Made by a program: the position numbers and the translations under genes. A stretch of DNA of 64,000 nucleotides from an uncultured Lachnospiraceae bacterium (GTDB taxonomy: Bacteria; Bacillota; Clostridia; Lachnospirales; Lachnospiraceae): positions 62,001 through 126,000 of the forward strand of contig CAJUFN010000006.1 of assembly GCA_910585545.1 (NCBI GenBank), read 5' to 3'. Of the stretch, positions 1 to 9,233 are shown one piece after another. A model generated the notes under the pieces. The model saw only the letters and a list, made by a program, of their open reading frames with translations, was not told the origin of the DNA and did no database searches. Positions within the stretch are counted from its first letter, which is position 1; each line of letters begins with the position of its first letter.

Positions 1-1667
1 TCCAAGAATCTAATTGTCTTTTCATGGCACGGGTAAAGATATCCTTCCATGCCGCCTTCTTCATATGGACGCACCAATCTCATCCAAGACAGCGGATTCT
101 CTTTTTTTATGTCATCAAAAGTTAGTTTACCGGTTTCTTCCTGATAAATAGAAAGCAGCTCCTCTTTTTCTTCTTCGCTTAATTCCAAACGGTACTTTTC
201 CGCTCCATTCTCCCATATAAACTCCATATTAGCCGCTCTCTCTGCCGACAGAAGCGCAATCGTACTCTTTTTGTACTCCTCCGTTTCATAAATATTGCCA
301 AACGCATTTAGCTGCTCCATAGTAACCATGTATTTTCGGTAACTACAGGAACCGTCCTGCTTTTGAAAAGCCACTGTGACATCCGTAACTGCTGCTTCTT
401 GTTTCTGGTTTTCTTTCACATCCAAAAGCCATTTCGCCGCCCTTTCTTTCGCCTCCCCGGTAAGCCTTATCTTCTCAAGCTTTTGCTCTGTTATATAAAA
501 ATCTCCTTCCTCATAAGCACCGTCCATCCCATTCATACTAAGAGCAATCTCTTCGATTTCTTCCAGACCCGGCTGATATTTATCGTATTGCCATAAGTCC
601 GCATAAAAACTTCCTGCTATACACAGAGCCGCCGTCACACATATCATCACATCACGCTTTCTGGCAAACATTGCGCGAATATCTGCCTGAAACAGCATTT
701 CCAATATACTGTTTATAAGTACTGCACCAAATACAATTCCAAGCGCCAGCAATACGAAGGATTTCTCTTTCAATGATAATCTCATGACATAAAAACCAAG
801 CAGCAAGGCAAATGGAATACTCACTGCAAATTTTATCACCTTCTCCGCTCTTTGAAATGCTATCGCTCGTCCTGCCGCCTCAGAAGGTCTTATAAGAAAA
901 AGTTTCCTTGTTATGACAAACAGCATGACTGCATAAATGCATACGACAACTGCCATCTCTTTATGTTCCGCAAACTGCCATCCTAGCATACTGCCGCTGT
1001 TTCTGATACCTGCCAGTTCCCGATATGCAAAAAACGGCGAAAAACAATCCGCAAGCCGATTGGAAATATCCATTCGATAAAATGTTTTGAAAAAGAGCGC
1101 GCTGTACTTTGTTACGATTAATCCAAATAAAATCTGTCCGTAACTTAAAAGTATGGGAATACTTACTATGCTCATAAGCCAGCTTCCGCTAAGCAGCATA
1201 ACCAAAACCGTGATTCCATATATCATAAGATACCCGGCAAAATTAACCAACACGCCTGCTATTGCTGCAAAAAGCATTTCTTTGGTATATTCCGGCTGAA
1301 TAAAATAGCAAAGCCCCCTGGCAAAAAGACAGGGTATCATACCGATTAAAGCAGATGCGAGATACTCTGTCCGAAAAAGATGCCTTCTGCTGACCGGATT
1401 ACTCAGATAAAAATCTATTTTTTGCTGTGAATACAAATATCCAAATCCTTGGAGCGCGCATAAAATGGCAGTACCTGATGTAATCATAAGAAACACTTCA
1501 TTTTCTGGTCCTATAAAGGAAAGAATCTCCCATGTCACAAGACCGGGCAATTCCATTACATATTCCATTACGCCAAATATATACAATACTATCGTAATAA
1601 GAATAATCCAGATTTTCCGCTTCATCCATTCTCTCATCCACTTTGGTGAAACATGTTCCAAGCTCAT
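1..1667 (-). CDS. ABC transporter permease, ABC-2-like (partial, runs off left edge)
   Basis: The frame is open from an ATG at 1667 to the window edge, so the 3' end is missing. The ATG has a GAGAGGTGA ribosome site and lies 17 bp after the stop of the ATPase gene at 1685-2356, so the two form one operon. The N-terminal half has several hydrophobic segments and reads as an integral membrane protein that starts MSLEHVSPKWMREWMKRK. The visible C-terminal portion is charged and looks extracytoplasmic. The layout resembles permeases paired with YtrB-like ATPases in Bacillota. The substrate cannot be told. No GntR regulator, often found with Ytr systems, is seen upstream. Confidence 0.75.
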   Translation of the reverse strand, partial: MSLEHVSPKWMREWMKRKIWIILITIVLYIFGVMEYVMELPGLVTWEILSFIGPENEVFLMITSGTAILCALQGFGYLYSQQKIDFYLSNPVSRRHLFRTEYLASALIGMIPCLFARGLCYFIQPEYTKEMLFAAIAGVLVNFAGYLMIYGITVLVMLLSGSWLMSIVSIPILLSYGQILFGLIVTKYSALFFKTFYRMDISNRLADCFSPFFAYRELAGIRNSGSMLGWQFAEHKEMAVVVCIYAVMLFVITRKLFLIRPSEAAGRAIAFQRAEKVIKFAVSIPFALLLGFYVMRLSLKEKSFVLLALGIVFGAVLINSILEMLFQADIRAMFARKRDVMICVTAALCIAGSFYADLWQYDKYQPGLEEIEEIALSMNGMDGAYEEGDFYITEQKLEKIRLTGEAKERAAKWLLDVKENQKQEAAVTDVTVAFQKQDGSCSYRKYMVTMEQLNAFGNIYETEEYKKSTIALLSAERAANMEFIWENGAEKYRLELSEEEKEELLSIYQEETGKLTFDDIKKENPLSWMRLVRPYEEGGMEGYLYPCHEKTIRFL

Positions 1668-1684
1668 CCTTTGTCACCTCTCTT

Positions 1685-2356
1685 TTACGCAAGAATCCTA
1701 TAGGCATCATGTTTTGCCTGTTCAACGTCTTTCGCTAATGTGATCCCTTTGCCATGAAGAATTCCAACACAATCACAAAATCCTTCCAGTTCGTTAAGCG
1801 TATGTGTAGCTGCAATTAATGTTATCTTACGCAACTTTACCTCTTCCAGAAAAAGTTCCTGGATTTTCTTTCGCATAAGCGGATCTAACCCATCAAACAA
1901 CTCATCACACAAAATATAATCTGCTCCAGAACATAAAGCAAGTAGCACTGCCGTCTGCTTCTTCATTCCTTTGGAAAATGTGCGGATTTTCTTCACATCA
2001 TCAAAACCAAATTCCTCACACATTTGAAAAAAACGTTCCTTTGCAAAATCCGGATACAGATTTGCATAGAACTCAGCCATTGTCCTGATTGTTGCATTTG
2101 TAAAAAAATACGGCTGATCAGACAGATAAAAAAGTTTCTGCCTGCAAGCTTCATTCTCTGCAATTACTTCCCCATCTATCGTAATCTGCCCGGAATCGGG
2201 ATGCAGTACGCCCGCAATCATTCGAAGCAACGTACTCTTCCCGGCTCCATTCACACCAAGAAGCCCCATAATACTGCCATTCATAACCTGAAGTGTAACA
2301 TGATTTACCGCACATGTATTACCAAATGTTTTTGTAATCTCTTTTAATTCAATCAT
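1685..2356 (-). CDS. ABC transporter ATP-binding protein (YtrB-like)
   Basis: A 223-residue single nucleotide-binding domain that would power the permease encoded directly downstream. Walker A is GVNGAGKST (about residues 34-42), the signature reads FSKGMKKQ (a variant of LSGGQ) and Walker B is YILCDELFDGLD, with the catalytic Glu present. The switch His follows in AATH. The length and the short signature fit the CcmA/YtrB class of exporters or cell-envelope stress transporters rather than importers. An AAAGAGG ribosome site precedes the ATG. A TTGCAG-17-TATACT promoter lies about 70 bp upstream, so the pair is transcribed separately from sigF. The substrate is unknown. Confidence 0.88.
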   Translation of the reverse strand: MIELKEITKTFGNTCAVNHVTLQVMNGSIMGLLGVNGAGKSTLLRMIAGVLHPDSGQITIDGEVIAENEACRQKLFYLSDQPYFFTNATIRTMAEFYANLYPDFAKERFFQMCEEFGFDDVKKIRTFSKGMKKQTAVLLALCSGADYILCDELFDGLDPLMRKKIQELFLEEVKLRKITLIAATHTLNELEGFCDCVGILHGKGITLAKDVEQAKHDAYRILA

Positions 2357-2423
2357 CTTTGCCTCTTTCTACTGCAATATCTTTCTATCAACATCAAAAG
2401 CTAGCCGCCTCTTGCATAAGTCA

Positions 2424-2452
2424 AGTATAACATATCAATCCCCAAACTGCAA
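2424..2452 (-). promoter_or_regulatory. Sigma-A promoter of the ABC pair
   Basis: On the minus strand TTGCAG (2452-2447), a 17-bp spacer and TATACT (2429-2424). It partly overlaps the tail of the sigF terminator. Predicted from the hexamers only. Confidence 0.55.
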
Positions 2453-2476
2453 AAAGGACGCCTCTAAAAGCGTCCT
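2451..2476 (-). terminator. Terminator of the spoIIA operon
   Basis: Seven-base-pair stem AGGACGC/GCGTCCT with an 8-nt loop, followed on the minus strand by TTTTT. The stem begins at the sigF stop codon, so the operon ends here. Confidence 0.85.
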
Positions 2477-3192
2477 CACCCAATAAGCTCCCTAAGCTGT
2501 GCCAATATTTTCTTTTCAAACCTTGAGACCTGTACCTGAGAAATTCCCAGTTTTTTCCCTATGACTGCCTGCGTCTCATTCTTAAAATATCGAAGATAGA
2601 TTAACTGCCGCTCTTCTTTATTTAATGTTTCCAGAAGCTGGGACAACAGCATTTTATTTAGTACCACCTCTTCCTGCGTTTCCTTTTCTTCCAGCTTGTC
2701 CATAAGCGAAATCTCATTTCCATCCTTTTGATAAATCGTTTTATGCAAAGATTCCACTTCTCCGCTTGCCTCCATCGCCATCACAAGTTCCTCTTTTTCC
2801 ACCTGCATTGCTTCAGAAAGTTCTTCTACTGTCGGTTCCCGGTTCCATTCTTCCATAAACTTTTCCTTCTGAAGAAATGCTTTATAAGACAGTTCTTTTA
2901 AGGAACGACTAACTTTGATCATACCGTCATCCCTTAAAAATCTTTTGATCTCTCCGGAAATCATAGGAACTGCATAGGTGGAAAATTTCACTTCAAAACT
3001 AGTATCGAATTTATCGATTGCTTTCAAAAGCCCGATACTCCCAATCTGAAATAAATCTTCCGCCTCTGTTCCTCTCCCGTAGAACCGTCTTACCACACAC
3101 CACACCAAACCGACATTTTCTTCCACCAGCTGTGCCCTCGCTTCTTCATCCCCATCGTGACTCCTCTGGATCAGAGCGATTGTGTGGTCCAT
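2476..3192 (-). CDS. sigF: RNA polymerase sporulation sigma factor SigF
   Basis: A 238-residue sigma-70 family protein, the first forespore-specific sigma factor. Region 2 is clear (EDLFQIGSIGLLKAIDKFD, then FSTYAVPMISGEIKRFLRD), followed by region 3 and a region 4 helix-turn-helix near the C-terminus (TQAVIGKKLGISQVQVSRFEKK). The gene is third in the spoIIAA-spoIIAB-sigF order, which is diagnostic. It starts inside the 3' end of spoIIAB (22-bp overlap), implying translational coupling. In known systems SpoIIAB holds SigF inactive until SpoIIAA is dephosphorylated. SigF then directs early forespore genes, including spoIIR and spoIIIG homologues. A terminator sits on its stop codon. Confidence 0.97.
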   Translation of the reverse strand: MDHTIALIQRSHDGDEEARAQLVEENVGLVWCVVRRFYGRGTEAEDLFQIGSIGLLKAIDKFDTSFEVKFSTYAVPMISGEIKRFLRDDGMIKVSRSLKELSYKAFLQKEKFMEEWNREPTVEELSEAMQVEKEELVMAMEASGEVESLHKTIYQKDGNEISLMDKLEEKETQEEVVLNKMLLSQLLETLNKEERQLIYLRYFKNETQAVIGKKLGISQVQVSRFEKKILAQLRELIG

Positions 3193-3632
3193 AGCTTCCT
3201 TCCTTTACCGATCAATTTTTTCATTTTTACTGTAGTGCCTTTGCCTTCTTCCGATTCCACTGAAAGCTCATCCATAAATGCCTCCATAAATGCAAATCCC
3301 ATTCCGGAACGTTCCAGTTCCGGCTTCGTCGTAAACATCGGCTCCATCGCCTTTGCCACATCTGCGATTCCTGCTCCGTCGTCCGAAACTGCAAGCTCCA
3401 TGCTTTTTTCTTCCATATTAATGATGCATTTAATCCGAACCGTATGTACCTGATTTTCATATCCGTGAATAATTGCATTGGTCACTGCTTCCGAAACTGC
3501 TGTCTTTACATCAGACACCTCCTCCACCGTTGGATTCAGCTGCGTTAAAAATGCCGCAACCGCAACTCTTGCAAATCCTTCGTTGACAGATACACTGTCA
3601 AACCTTATCTCCATTTCATTTGTGTTTTTCAT
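3171..3632 (-). CDS. spoIIAB: Anti-sigma F factor and SpoIIAA kinase
   Basis: A 153-residue GHKL-type ATPase and kinase. The N box reads VSEAVTNAIIHGYEN, the G1 box DDGAGI and the G2 region GMGFAFMEAFMD; these build the ATP pocket. It binds SigF in the predivisional cell and phosphorylates SpoIIAA on its conserved Ser. The ATG overlaps the spoIIAA stop as ATGA, and its 3' end overlaps sigF by 22 bp, so the three proteins are probably made in balanced amounts. Length and start (MKNTNEMEIRFDS) match the family. Nothing looks altered. Confidence 0.97.
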   Translation of the reverse strand: MKNTNEMEIRFDSVSVNEGFARVAVAAFLTQLNPTVEEVSDVKTAVSEAVTNAIIHGYENQVHTVRIKCIINMEEKSMELAVSDDGAGIADVAKAMEPMFTTKPELERSGMGFAFMEAFMDELSVESEEGKGTTVKMKKLIGKGRKLWTTQSL

Positions 3633-3946
3633 ATGTTTTCATCCTCCTCATCAATCCGGATAATTTTTGCTATTCCTGACATCTTCAATATCTTTTTCAT
3701 CCTTTCACTTAAATGTACAGCCCACACTTCTCCCCCTAAAAGTTCCAGGAGCCGGTATCTCCCCATCATTACCCCGATTCCTGAACTGTCCATAAAATTC
3801 GTACCTCCAAAATCGAAAATGACATATTTGATATGCTTATCCTTTATCAACTTATCCGATTCCCGTTTAATCTCTTCTGCGCTGTGATGATCTACCTCCG
3901 GCGGCAGAAAAATAGTCAGGCAATTTTCCTGAATCTCATACTGCAT
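3629..3946 (-). CDS. spoIIAA: Anti-sigma F factor antagonist (STAS domain)
   Basis: A single STAS domain of about 105 residues. The phosphorylated Ser lies in NFMDSSGIGVMMGRY near residue 57. The unphosphorylated form binds SpoIIAB and frees SigF after asymmetric division, when SpoIIE removes the phosphate. I choose the ATG at 3946 (MQYEIQENCL): an AGGGGG ribosome site ends 8 nt before it. An in-frame TTG one codon upstream has only 5 nt of spacing. First gene of the operon. The 60 bp upstream hold its promoter and the terminator of the TPR gene. Confidence 0.95.
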   Translation of the reverse strand: MQYEIQENCLTIFLPPEVDHHSAEEIKRESDKLIKDKHIKYVIFDFGGTNFMDSSGIGVMMGRYRLLELLGGEVWAVHLSERMKKILKMSGIAKIIRIDEEDENI

Positions 3947-3961
3947 CAAATGTTCCCCCTT

Positions 3962-3997
3962 ATTATATGTTATTTCTATAAGAACTCCTTTGGAGTT
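3962..3997 (-). promoter_or_regulatory. Candidate spoIIA operon promoter with inverted repeat
   Basis: TATAAT (3967-3962) with AAGGAG (3990-3985) at 17-bp spacing. The -35 is poor for sigma-A but rich in AGGA, as seen for sigma-H promoters that drive spoIIA in other spore formers. A short palindrome AACTCC-TTT-GGAGTT (3983-3997) overlaps it. No clear Spo0A box (TGTCGAA) was found. Tentative. Confidence 0.4.
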
Positions 3998-4005
3998 AGG
4001 AGCAA

Positions 4006-4046
4006 AAAAGGATAAGACTGCAATTTTCTTTGCATTCTTATCCTTT
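4006..4046 (-). terminator. Terminator of the TPR gene
   Basis: Long stem AAAGGATAAGA-TGCAA against TTGCA-TCTTATCCTTT with one mismatch and a loop of about 5 nt, then TTTTTT on the minus strand. It separates the valS-to-TPR run from spoIIA. Confidence 0.88.
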
Positions 4047-4051
4047 GTATC

Positions 4052-5455
4052 CTACTCTTCGTCTTCCCCGGATGTATCTTCATCCGTTGTTGGACTATTT
4101 TCATCTGTTGACGGTGCGTTCCCACCTGATGGTGTTTCTGGTGTTCCTGCAAGCTCTGCCGCCGCATCTTTTGCCTGCTGTGCAATATCCCCATCCGGAT
4201 ACAGACTTAAGATACGATTATATGCTTCGCTTGCTTTCTCTTTCTCATTGTTCTTCGCATATGCATTGCCAAGCATCAAAAGTGCCTTCCCATCCTTATA
4301 ACCCGGACGCAGAGCAATCACTTCGTTCAATAAAGTAATCGCAGAAGCATAATCCTCTTCATCATAGCTTTCCTCAGCCTCTGAGTAAGCATCCCTGCAT
4401 AATGGATCGAAAATGTCTTCGGCAAGCTCATTATATAATTCTGCTGCCTTCTCTCCTAGTGTATCTGCTTTCACTGTTTTTAACGTCTCTGCCATAGTAG
4501 CATTACTGTATTCACCGGAGCGGTACTGTTCTTTCACAAGCAGCACTGCCTCATAGCTGCTCTGCATTGCCTGCATATCCGCCTTTGAAGCTTCTGCCTG
4601 CTCGCTCTTATTGCGATACTCATCCAGCTCCTTTTGCAATGCGCTTATCTGCGCACTCTGTGCTTCCATCTTTTCGCTGTATTGCCGGAATGATTCATTA
4701 GACTGTTCTGTCTTTGTCTTCGCAGCCGCCGGCATGATCAAAAACCATACCACTGCCGCGCCGATGATGACTCCGATCACCATATTTAATATATTTAACT
4801 TGCCATTCTCCCGCAACGCCGAAGAAACCGGCTGTATAGGCGTATCTTTTCTGGTTTGATATACTGCCGGAGAAGCCTTTTGTTCTTTTCCTTTCGTATC
4901 TTTTGCCGAACTCACCTTATTAAGCTCCTGCACATATCGCAAGGTCATTTCATTTTTCGTATCGATCTTATATGCTCTGCGCAGCACTTGCTTCGCTTTC
5001 GCATATTGATCTGTATGCATATATAAAAGTGCAAGCAGCTGATGCGCTTTCAAAAAAGAAGTATGCACGGTGGTTATCTTTTTCAGCTGGATAATCGCCA
5101 GATCTTCGCCACCTTGATCGCAATAAGCCAGACATTGATTATACTTCTTTACTGCTTGATTGATCGCTTCCAACTCACCTGGTGCGTCTTGTATCGCTTT
5201 CACATAATAATTAGCAATATTATCCTGCGCTTTTAAATGCTTGCTGATAATCCACTCTACAAGCGCTTCTGCGACTTCGCCTCTTCCATAATAAACCAAT
5301 CCCAAGAGATTTCTTGCCTGAATATTCACACGATTATACTGCAGACTTTTTCTTAAAGACACAGCTGCTCCCGACAAATCTCTGATTTTCGCTTTTTTCA
5401 ACCCCTCATTATACCAGTAATTCGACTGATATAACAACTTTTTTGTATACGTCAC
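4052..5455 (-). CDS. Membrane-anchored tetratricopeptide-repeat protein
   Basis: A 467-residue protein of unrecognised function. Residues 10-180 form TPR-like helical repeats, for example around 15-70 and 110-175. A single membrane segment is at about 222-244 (NILNMVIGVIIGAAVVWFLI). A predicted coiled coil follows at 248-292, then a second TPR region at about 370-440, then a very acidic Thr/Asp/Glu tail (residues 445-467). The N-terminal repeats would be cytoplasmic and the rest outside, or the reverse. It is the last gene of the valS-ltaS-folC run, just before a terminator. Its position between folC and spoIIA and its adaptor-like layout suggest a scaffold role at the envelope or septum, which is inference. 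Confidence 0.75.
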   Translation of the reverse strand: MTYTKKLLYQSNYWYNEGLKKAKIRDLSGAAVSLRKSLQYNRVNIQARNLLGLVYYGRGEVAEALVEWIISKHLKAQDNIANYYVKAIQDAPGELEAINQAVKKYNQCLAYCDQGGEDLAIIQLKKITTVHTSFLKAHQLLALLYMHTDQYAKAKQVLRRAYKIDTKNEMTLRYVQELNKVSSAKDTKGKEQKASPAVYQTRKDTPIQPVSSALRENGKLNILNMVIGVIIGAAVVWFLIMPAAAKTKTEQSNESFRQYSEKMEAQSAQISALQKELDEYRNKSEQAEASKADMQAMQSSYEAVLLVKEQYRSGEYSNATMAETLKTVKADTLGEKAAELYNELAEDIFDPLCRDAYSEAEESYDEEDYASAITLLNEVIALRPGYKDGKALLMLGNAYAKNNEKEKASEAYNRILSLYPDGDIAQQAKDAAAELAGTPETPSGGNAPSTDENSPTTDEDTSGEDEE

Positions 5456-5483
5456 TTCATATACCCCACTATCTATCTTTATA

Positions 5484-5618
5484 CTATTTTTTCTGCTGTT
5501 TCATTTCCCTCATAATATCCTTCATATCAGTTACATCTTCCTGATACACTGCTGCTTCTATCTCCTCTACTTCCAGGCTTGGTTTGAATTTCTTTAATTC
5601 TTCCTCAAAATTAAGCAT
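5484..5618 (-). CDS. Small conserved-looking protein, 44 residues, unknown function
   Basis: A short reading frame with strong translation signals. An AGGAGGAG ribosome site lies just upstream, and the ATG at 5618 directly abuts the TAA stop of folC (TAAATG), typical of coupled translation. The protein is highly charged (starts MLNFEEELKKFKPSLEVEEI, ends with a KQQKK tail) and looks largely helical, with no membrane segment. It lies between folC and the TPR gene in the same orientation. No family is recognised. The case for a real gene rests on the ribosome site, the exact junction and the biased composition. Confidence 0.65.
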   Translation of the reverse strand: MLNFEEELKKFKPSLEVEEIEAAVYQEDVTDMKDIMREMKQQKK

Positions 5619-6917
5619 TTATAACTCCTCCTGTTCTGCCAACGCTTTCAACATTCCTGCCAGGTAAAGGGAACCAAGACAATAAAGTCTTCCTTCTTTT
5701 CCTTTTCTCTCCTCTGCCAGCTCAAATGCCTTTTTCAAATCTTCTTCTGCCAAAATCTCGGCATCCGTGTACCTTTCAAATACTTGTGCAAGCTCTTGCG
5801 TCTCTACCGCACGCAAATTATTGATTTTTGTAACCACCACTGTATGTATCGGCAGCGAACTGCAAAGCATCTGTATCATCTTTTCGTAGTGTTTATCTTT
5901 TACAGCGGAAAACAACAACACGATCTTCTCCCCAAAATTCTCCGGAAATGCTCGTACGCTTTCTATAAATGCCTCTATTGCTCCCGGATTATGAGAACCG
6001 TCCAGAATAACTCCCGGCTTAAGCTCCTCCATCCTTCCTTCCCAATGTACATCTTCCAGCGCTTTTTTCCAGATTGCCAAATGCCTTTCCTCTGCAATAT
6101 ACACAAATGCTTCTAACGCTAACATAGCGTTCATCGCCTGATATAAACCACAGTTCGATAACCGCCATGTAGTATCTCCATAATACGCATTCATACTCGA
6201 AAAAGCAATATGTTTCCTAGTGTTTTCCAGAATTTTGAACGCATTTTTCGAGATTTCTTTACACGGTACCTGTTTTTTCAGTGCCTCTCGTCTTATAACG
6301 TCAGCCGCTTCTTCATTGCTGCCATCAAAGATAACCGGCACGCCTGTTTTTATAATGCCTGCTTTTTCCATGGCGATCTTTTCGACGGTATCTCCTAGAA
6401 TCTCCGTATGGTCAAGACTTATCGATGTGATAATCGTAAGAAATGGTCTTTCTACGGCATTGGTACAGTCGAGCCTTCCTCCAAGTCCTGTCTCCAGTAT
6501 AATATACTCGACATTTTCTTTTTCAAATGCCACCATCGCCATTGCAAACAGGAATTCAAAGAATGTCGCATGTGCCTGACCTTCGTTTCCCATTTCCTTA
6601 ACCTTCTCATAAACAACTTCAAACGTCTCCAGAAATTGTGTGTCCGTAATCATGTTCTGATTAAAACGAATACGCTCATTCATCTTGACAAGATGAGGGG
6701 AGGTAAAAAATCCCACCTGCTTTCCTTCCGAAAGCAGCAATGCCTGCAGATATGCACACACGGAACCTTTGCCGTTCGTTCCGGCTACATGAATTACTTT
6801 TTTTCCTTCCTGCGGATTTCCAAGTAGTCTTAACAACTCTTTTGTATGCGTCAATGGATTCTTACTTGTAAATTTTGGAATATCCAAAAGATATGCGACT
6901 GCCTCTTCGTAATTCAT
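5619..6917 (-). CDS. folC: Bifunctional folylpolyglutamate synthase / dihydrofolate synthase
   Basis: A 432-residue Mur-ligase-family enzyme that adds glutamate to dihydropteroate and/or tetrahydrofolate in the cytoplasm. The ATP loop is GTNGKGSVCAYL (about residues 45-56). The central domain has the ETGLGGRLDCTNAV metal and substrate motif and SLDHTEILGDTVEKIAMEKAGI. The C-terminal domain has LDGSHNPGAIEAF. An AGGAGG site precedes the ATG. Length and motifs match the family throughout. The upstream neighbour is an LTA-synthase-like gene 20 bp away, and the downstream small ORF starts on its stop codon. Confidence 0.95.
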   Translation of the reverse strand: MNYEEAVAYLLDIPKFTSKNPLTHTKELLRLLGNPQEGKKVIHVAGTNGKGSVCAYLQALLLSEGKQVGFFTSPHLVKMNERIRFNQNMITDTQFLETFEVVYEKVKEMGNEGQAHATFFEFLFAMAMVAFEKENVEYIILETGLGGRLDCTNAVERPFLTIITSISLDHTEILGDTVEKIAMEKAGIIKTGVPVIFDGSNEEAADVIRREALKKQVPCKEISKNAFKILENTRKHIAFSSMNAYYGDTTWRLSNCGLYQAMNAMLALEAFVYIAEERHLAIWKKALEDVHWEGRMEELKPGVILDGSHNPGAIEAFIESVRAFPENFGEKIVLLFSAVKDKHYEKMIQMLCSSLPIHTVVVTKINNLRAVETQELAQVFERYTDAEILAEEDLKKAFELAEERKGKEGRLYCLGSLYLAGMLKALAEQEEL

Positions 6918-6937
6918 GCGCTCCCCTCCTGCCTTGT

Positions 6938-9181
6938 CTATTTTGCTTTTTCCGGATACTTATCTTCCCAGCTTAACGGTTTCTCTTCCGTCTCACCTTC
7001 TGTCTGATCTTCCGTCTCATCTTCCATCTGATCCTCTATCGGTACCTCCTGAAGTATACCATTTTGATAAATATAGTCTTTTGACTCACGGAAGATCGTG
7101 TTACTAGAGCCAACCTGTTTGATGTTGATAATGTCTCCATCTTCTAGCCGACTTTCTGTCAATTCAATTCTCGTATTATTCAAAAACTTTACCTTCTGAC
7201 GCTCATCGTTCACATAGACGCGGCTGTATTTTGTAAAGTTCTCTCCATACAAACTGTATGTGCCTTCCAGATGTGAAATAATCTCATCCAAAGTCACATC
7301 TTTGACGCCCATCTGCATATAGTTCCCAATCTTTGGAATATTGCCGCTGTAGACATACTGTTCCCCATATAAAATATCATATTGCAGAAGCTCTAAATCC
7401 GCCAGATATTCCTTCGTCTGTCTTCTTTGCTGATGATAATTAAATACGGTTCCGGAATGAATCCCGATCCGTTCGAAAACATCTGCCATGATCTGATATG
7501 ACGGGATATTTCGGTCTTCCTTTTTCAGACCAATATTATCCCAGATAACATAATTCGTATTGTACAGATATCTGCTCTTTAAATCTTTTACTTCCAACCC
7601 CATCGTCGGAAGATGGTCTCCGTAAAATACAACGACAGACGGTTCGCCTCTCTTTTCAATCTCTTCTACGAGACGTCCTGCAAATGCATCCATCTCATAA
7701 ACCTGATTGACGTAATATTCCCATTTATTTTTTAATGCTTCATCTTCAATTCCGCTTACGGTAATTTCCGGATTTTCAATAAGCTGTGTCTCCGGATAAT
7801 CTCCATGTCCCTGTACGCTGATACAAAAGACAAAATCCTGCTGCTCTGTCGTATCCATCGCTTCCAAAATATGATCCACTAAAATATCATCTTTTGCCCA
7901 GCCATTTTCCGTCATTTGAAGCACATTCATAAATTCCTTACTTGTAAAACTGTCAAATCCAATGTGATTAAATACCTTTGCACGGCTGTAGAAATTACCA
8001 CCGTTGTTATGCAGTGCATGCGCGCCATAGCCCAATTCCTTCAGCGCAGACGCGGCACTTTCTGTATAGCTTTCTTTCAGCACAGTCTTATATGGATATT
8101 CTCCCGGTCCGAAATAGCGAAGATTCATACCGGTAAGTACTTCAAATTCCGTGTTGGCCGTACCTGCTCCCACTGACGGTACCTTAAAATATCCGCTGGA
8201 ATATTTCGAAAACATCTTCCGAAGATTTGGAATCGCATCCTTTGAAGTCTCAAAGAATTCCGCTTCTGTCGGGTCAAAGAAGGATTCCAACTGTACTACG
8301 ATGATATTGGGTTTTACTTTGCCATCTTCCTTCGCTTCGGCAAGCTTTCCATTTCCGCTAATCTCATCAAGCACCTTTTCTCCGTATCCGTTTGGTTCAT
8401 TGATCCCTGTTTTGAAAAGGCTGGCTGTAAAACAGTACGGCAATCCATAATCTTCATATGCAAATGCAATGTTTCCAAAATACGTCGATACGATTCTTTG
8501 TTCCAAAGCCATGTCCGCCACGAAAGAATACAGCCCAAAACTTAAGACAACCCCAAATAACGCTAAAATGCGATGCATTTTACCTTCAAACTGTCCGCCC
8601 CTTCGCCACATGGCAACTACCCACACGACTACTGCCACAATTCCCACACCGAGAATAATCAGCTCCCCGACACTAAAGTAATTGGTAAACAGCGAAAGGC
8701 CTTCTTTCCAGGTTTTAAGATCCTGTGCATTAAACGGAGTTACACGCTTAATCAGCATATAGCCGTTGCACACGCCGATCGCCAGCCAGATAACGCTTAT
8801 AATGATCCTCGTAAATACACGTCTTCGTACAAGATATACGATAGAAAATGTAACAAAGATCAAAAAGGCGTTATATAAAAATACCCATGGTGATTCCACC
8901 ATATAGTCCCATCCTTCAAACAAAGAATGCCTGGATATGCACTCAATCGCAAGATTGATGAGGCATGCCAACACAAAATGCAGCAGCAAAGAAACACGGT
9001 TCATGTTCTTATATACCGGTTTCATTTTCTTTGCAAAGGCACTGTTTCTTCGCTTTTCAAGGATCATCTCCCGACGAGCTTTTCTTGCCTTCCAATATGC
9101 TTTTACATCTTCCCCTTTTAAGTTTTTCAGTTTTTGAAATGTCCCTTTTATATCGGGTTTCTGAATGCGAATACCTTTCAT
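6938..9181 (-). CDS. LTA synthase family sulfatase (phosphoglycerol transferase-like)
   Basis: A 747-residue membrane enzyme with five N-terminal membrane segments (about 63-82, 98-118, 124-145, 170-192, 203-222) and an extracellular sulfatase-fold domain. The metal and nucleophile set is visible: E299 in VVQLES, T341 in GAGTANTEFEVLTG (the probable catalytic Thr) and the YGDHLP motif near 520-525. Family members polymerise glycerol phosphate or transfer phosphoglycerol onto envelope glycans. A preceding positively charged cytoplasmic N-terminus (residues 1-60) and an acidic Glu/Asp/Thr-rich C-terminal tail are additions to the usual core. It lies 52 bp downstream of valS, with a GAGAGG ribosome site. 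The exact polymer substrate cannot be told. Confidence 0.88.
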   Translation of the reverse strand: MKGIRIQKPDIKGTFQKLKNLKGEDVKAYWKARKARREMILEKRRNSAFAKKMKPVYKNMNRVSLLLHFVLACLINLAIECISRHSLFEGWDYMVESPWVFLYNAFLIFVTFSIVYLVRRRVFTRIIISVIWLAIGVCNGYMLIKRVTPFNAQDLKTWKEGLSLFTNYFSVGELIILGVGIVAVVVWVVAMWRRGGQFEGKMHRILALFGVVLSFGLYSFVADMALEQRIVSTYFGNIAFAYEDYGLPYCFTASLFKTGINEPNGYGEKVLDEISGNGKLAEAKEDGKVKPNIIVVQLESFFDPTEAEFFETSKDAIPNLRKMFSKYSSGYFKVPSVGAGTANTEFEVLTGMNLRYFGPGEYPYKTVLKESYTESAASALKELGYGAHALHNNGGNFYSRAKVFNHIGFDSFTSKEFMNVLQMTENGWAKDDILVDHILEAMDTTEQQDFVFCISVQGHGDYPETQLIENPEITVSGIEDEALKNKWEYYVNQVYEMDAFAGRLVEEIEKRGEPSVVVFYGDHLPTMGLEVKDLKSRYLYNTNYVIWDNIGLKKEDRNIPSYQIMADVFERIGIHSGTVFNYHQQRRQTKEYLADLELLQYDILYGEQYVYSGNIPKIGNYMQMGVKDVTLDEIISHLEGTYSLYGENFTKYSRVYVNDERQKVKFLNNTRIELTESRLEDGDIINIKQVGSSNTIFRESKDYIYQNGILQEVPIEDQMEDETEDQTEGETEEKPLSWEDKYPEKAK

Positions 9182-9233
9182 TATAGAACCTCTCTTATAC
9201 CTGATTCGGCTGATGTCTTTTGCGGGTTACGTT

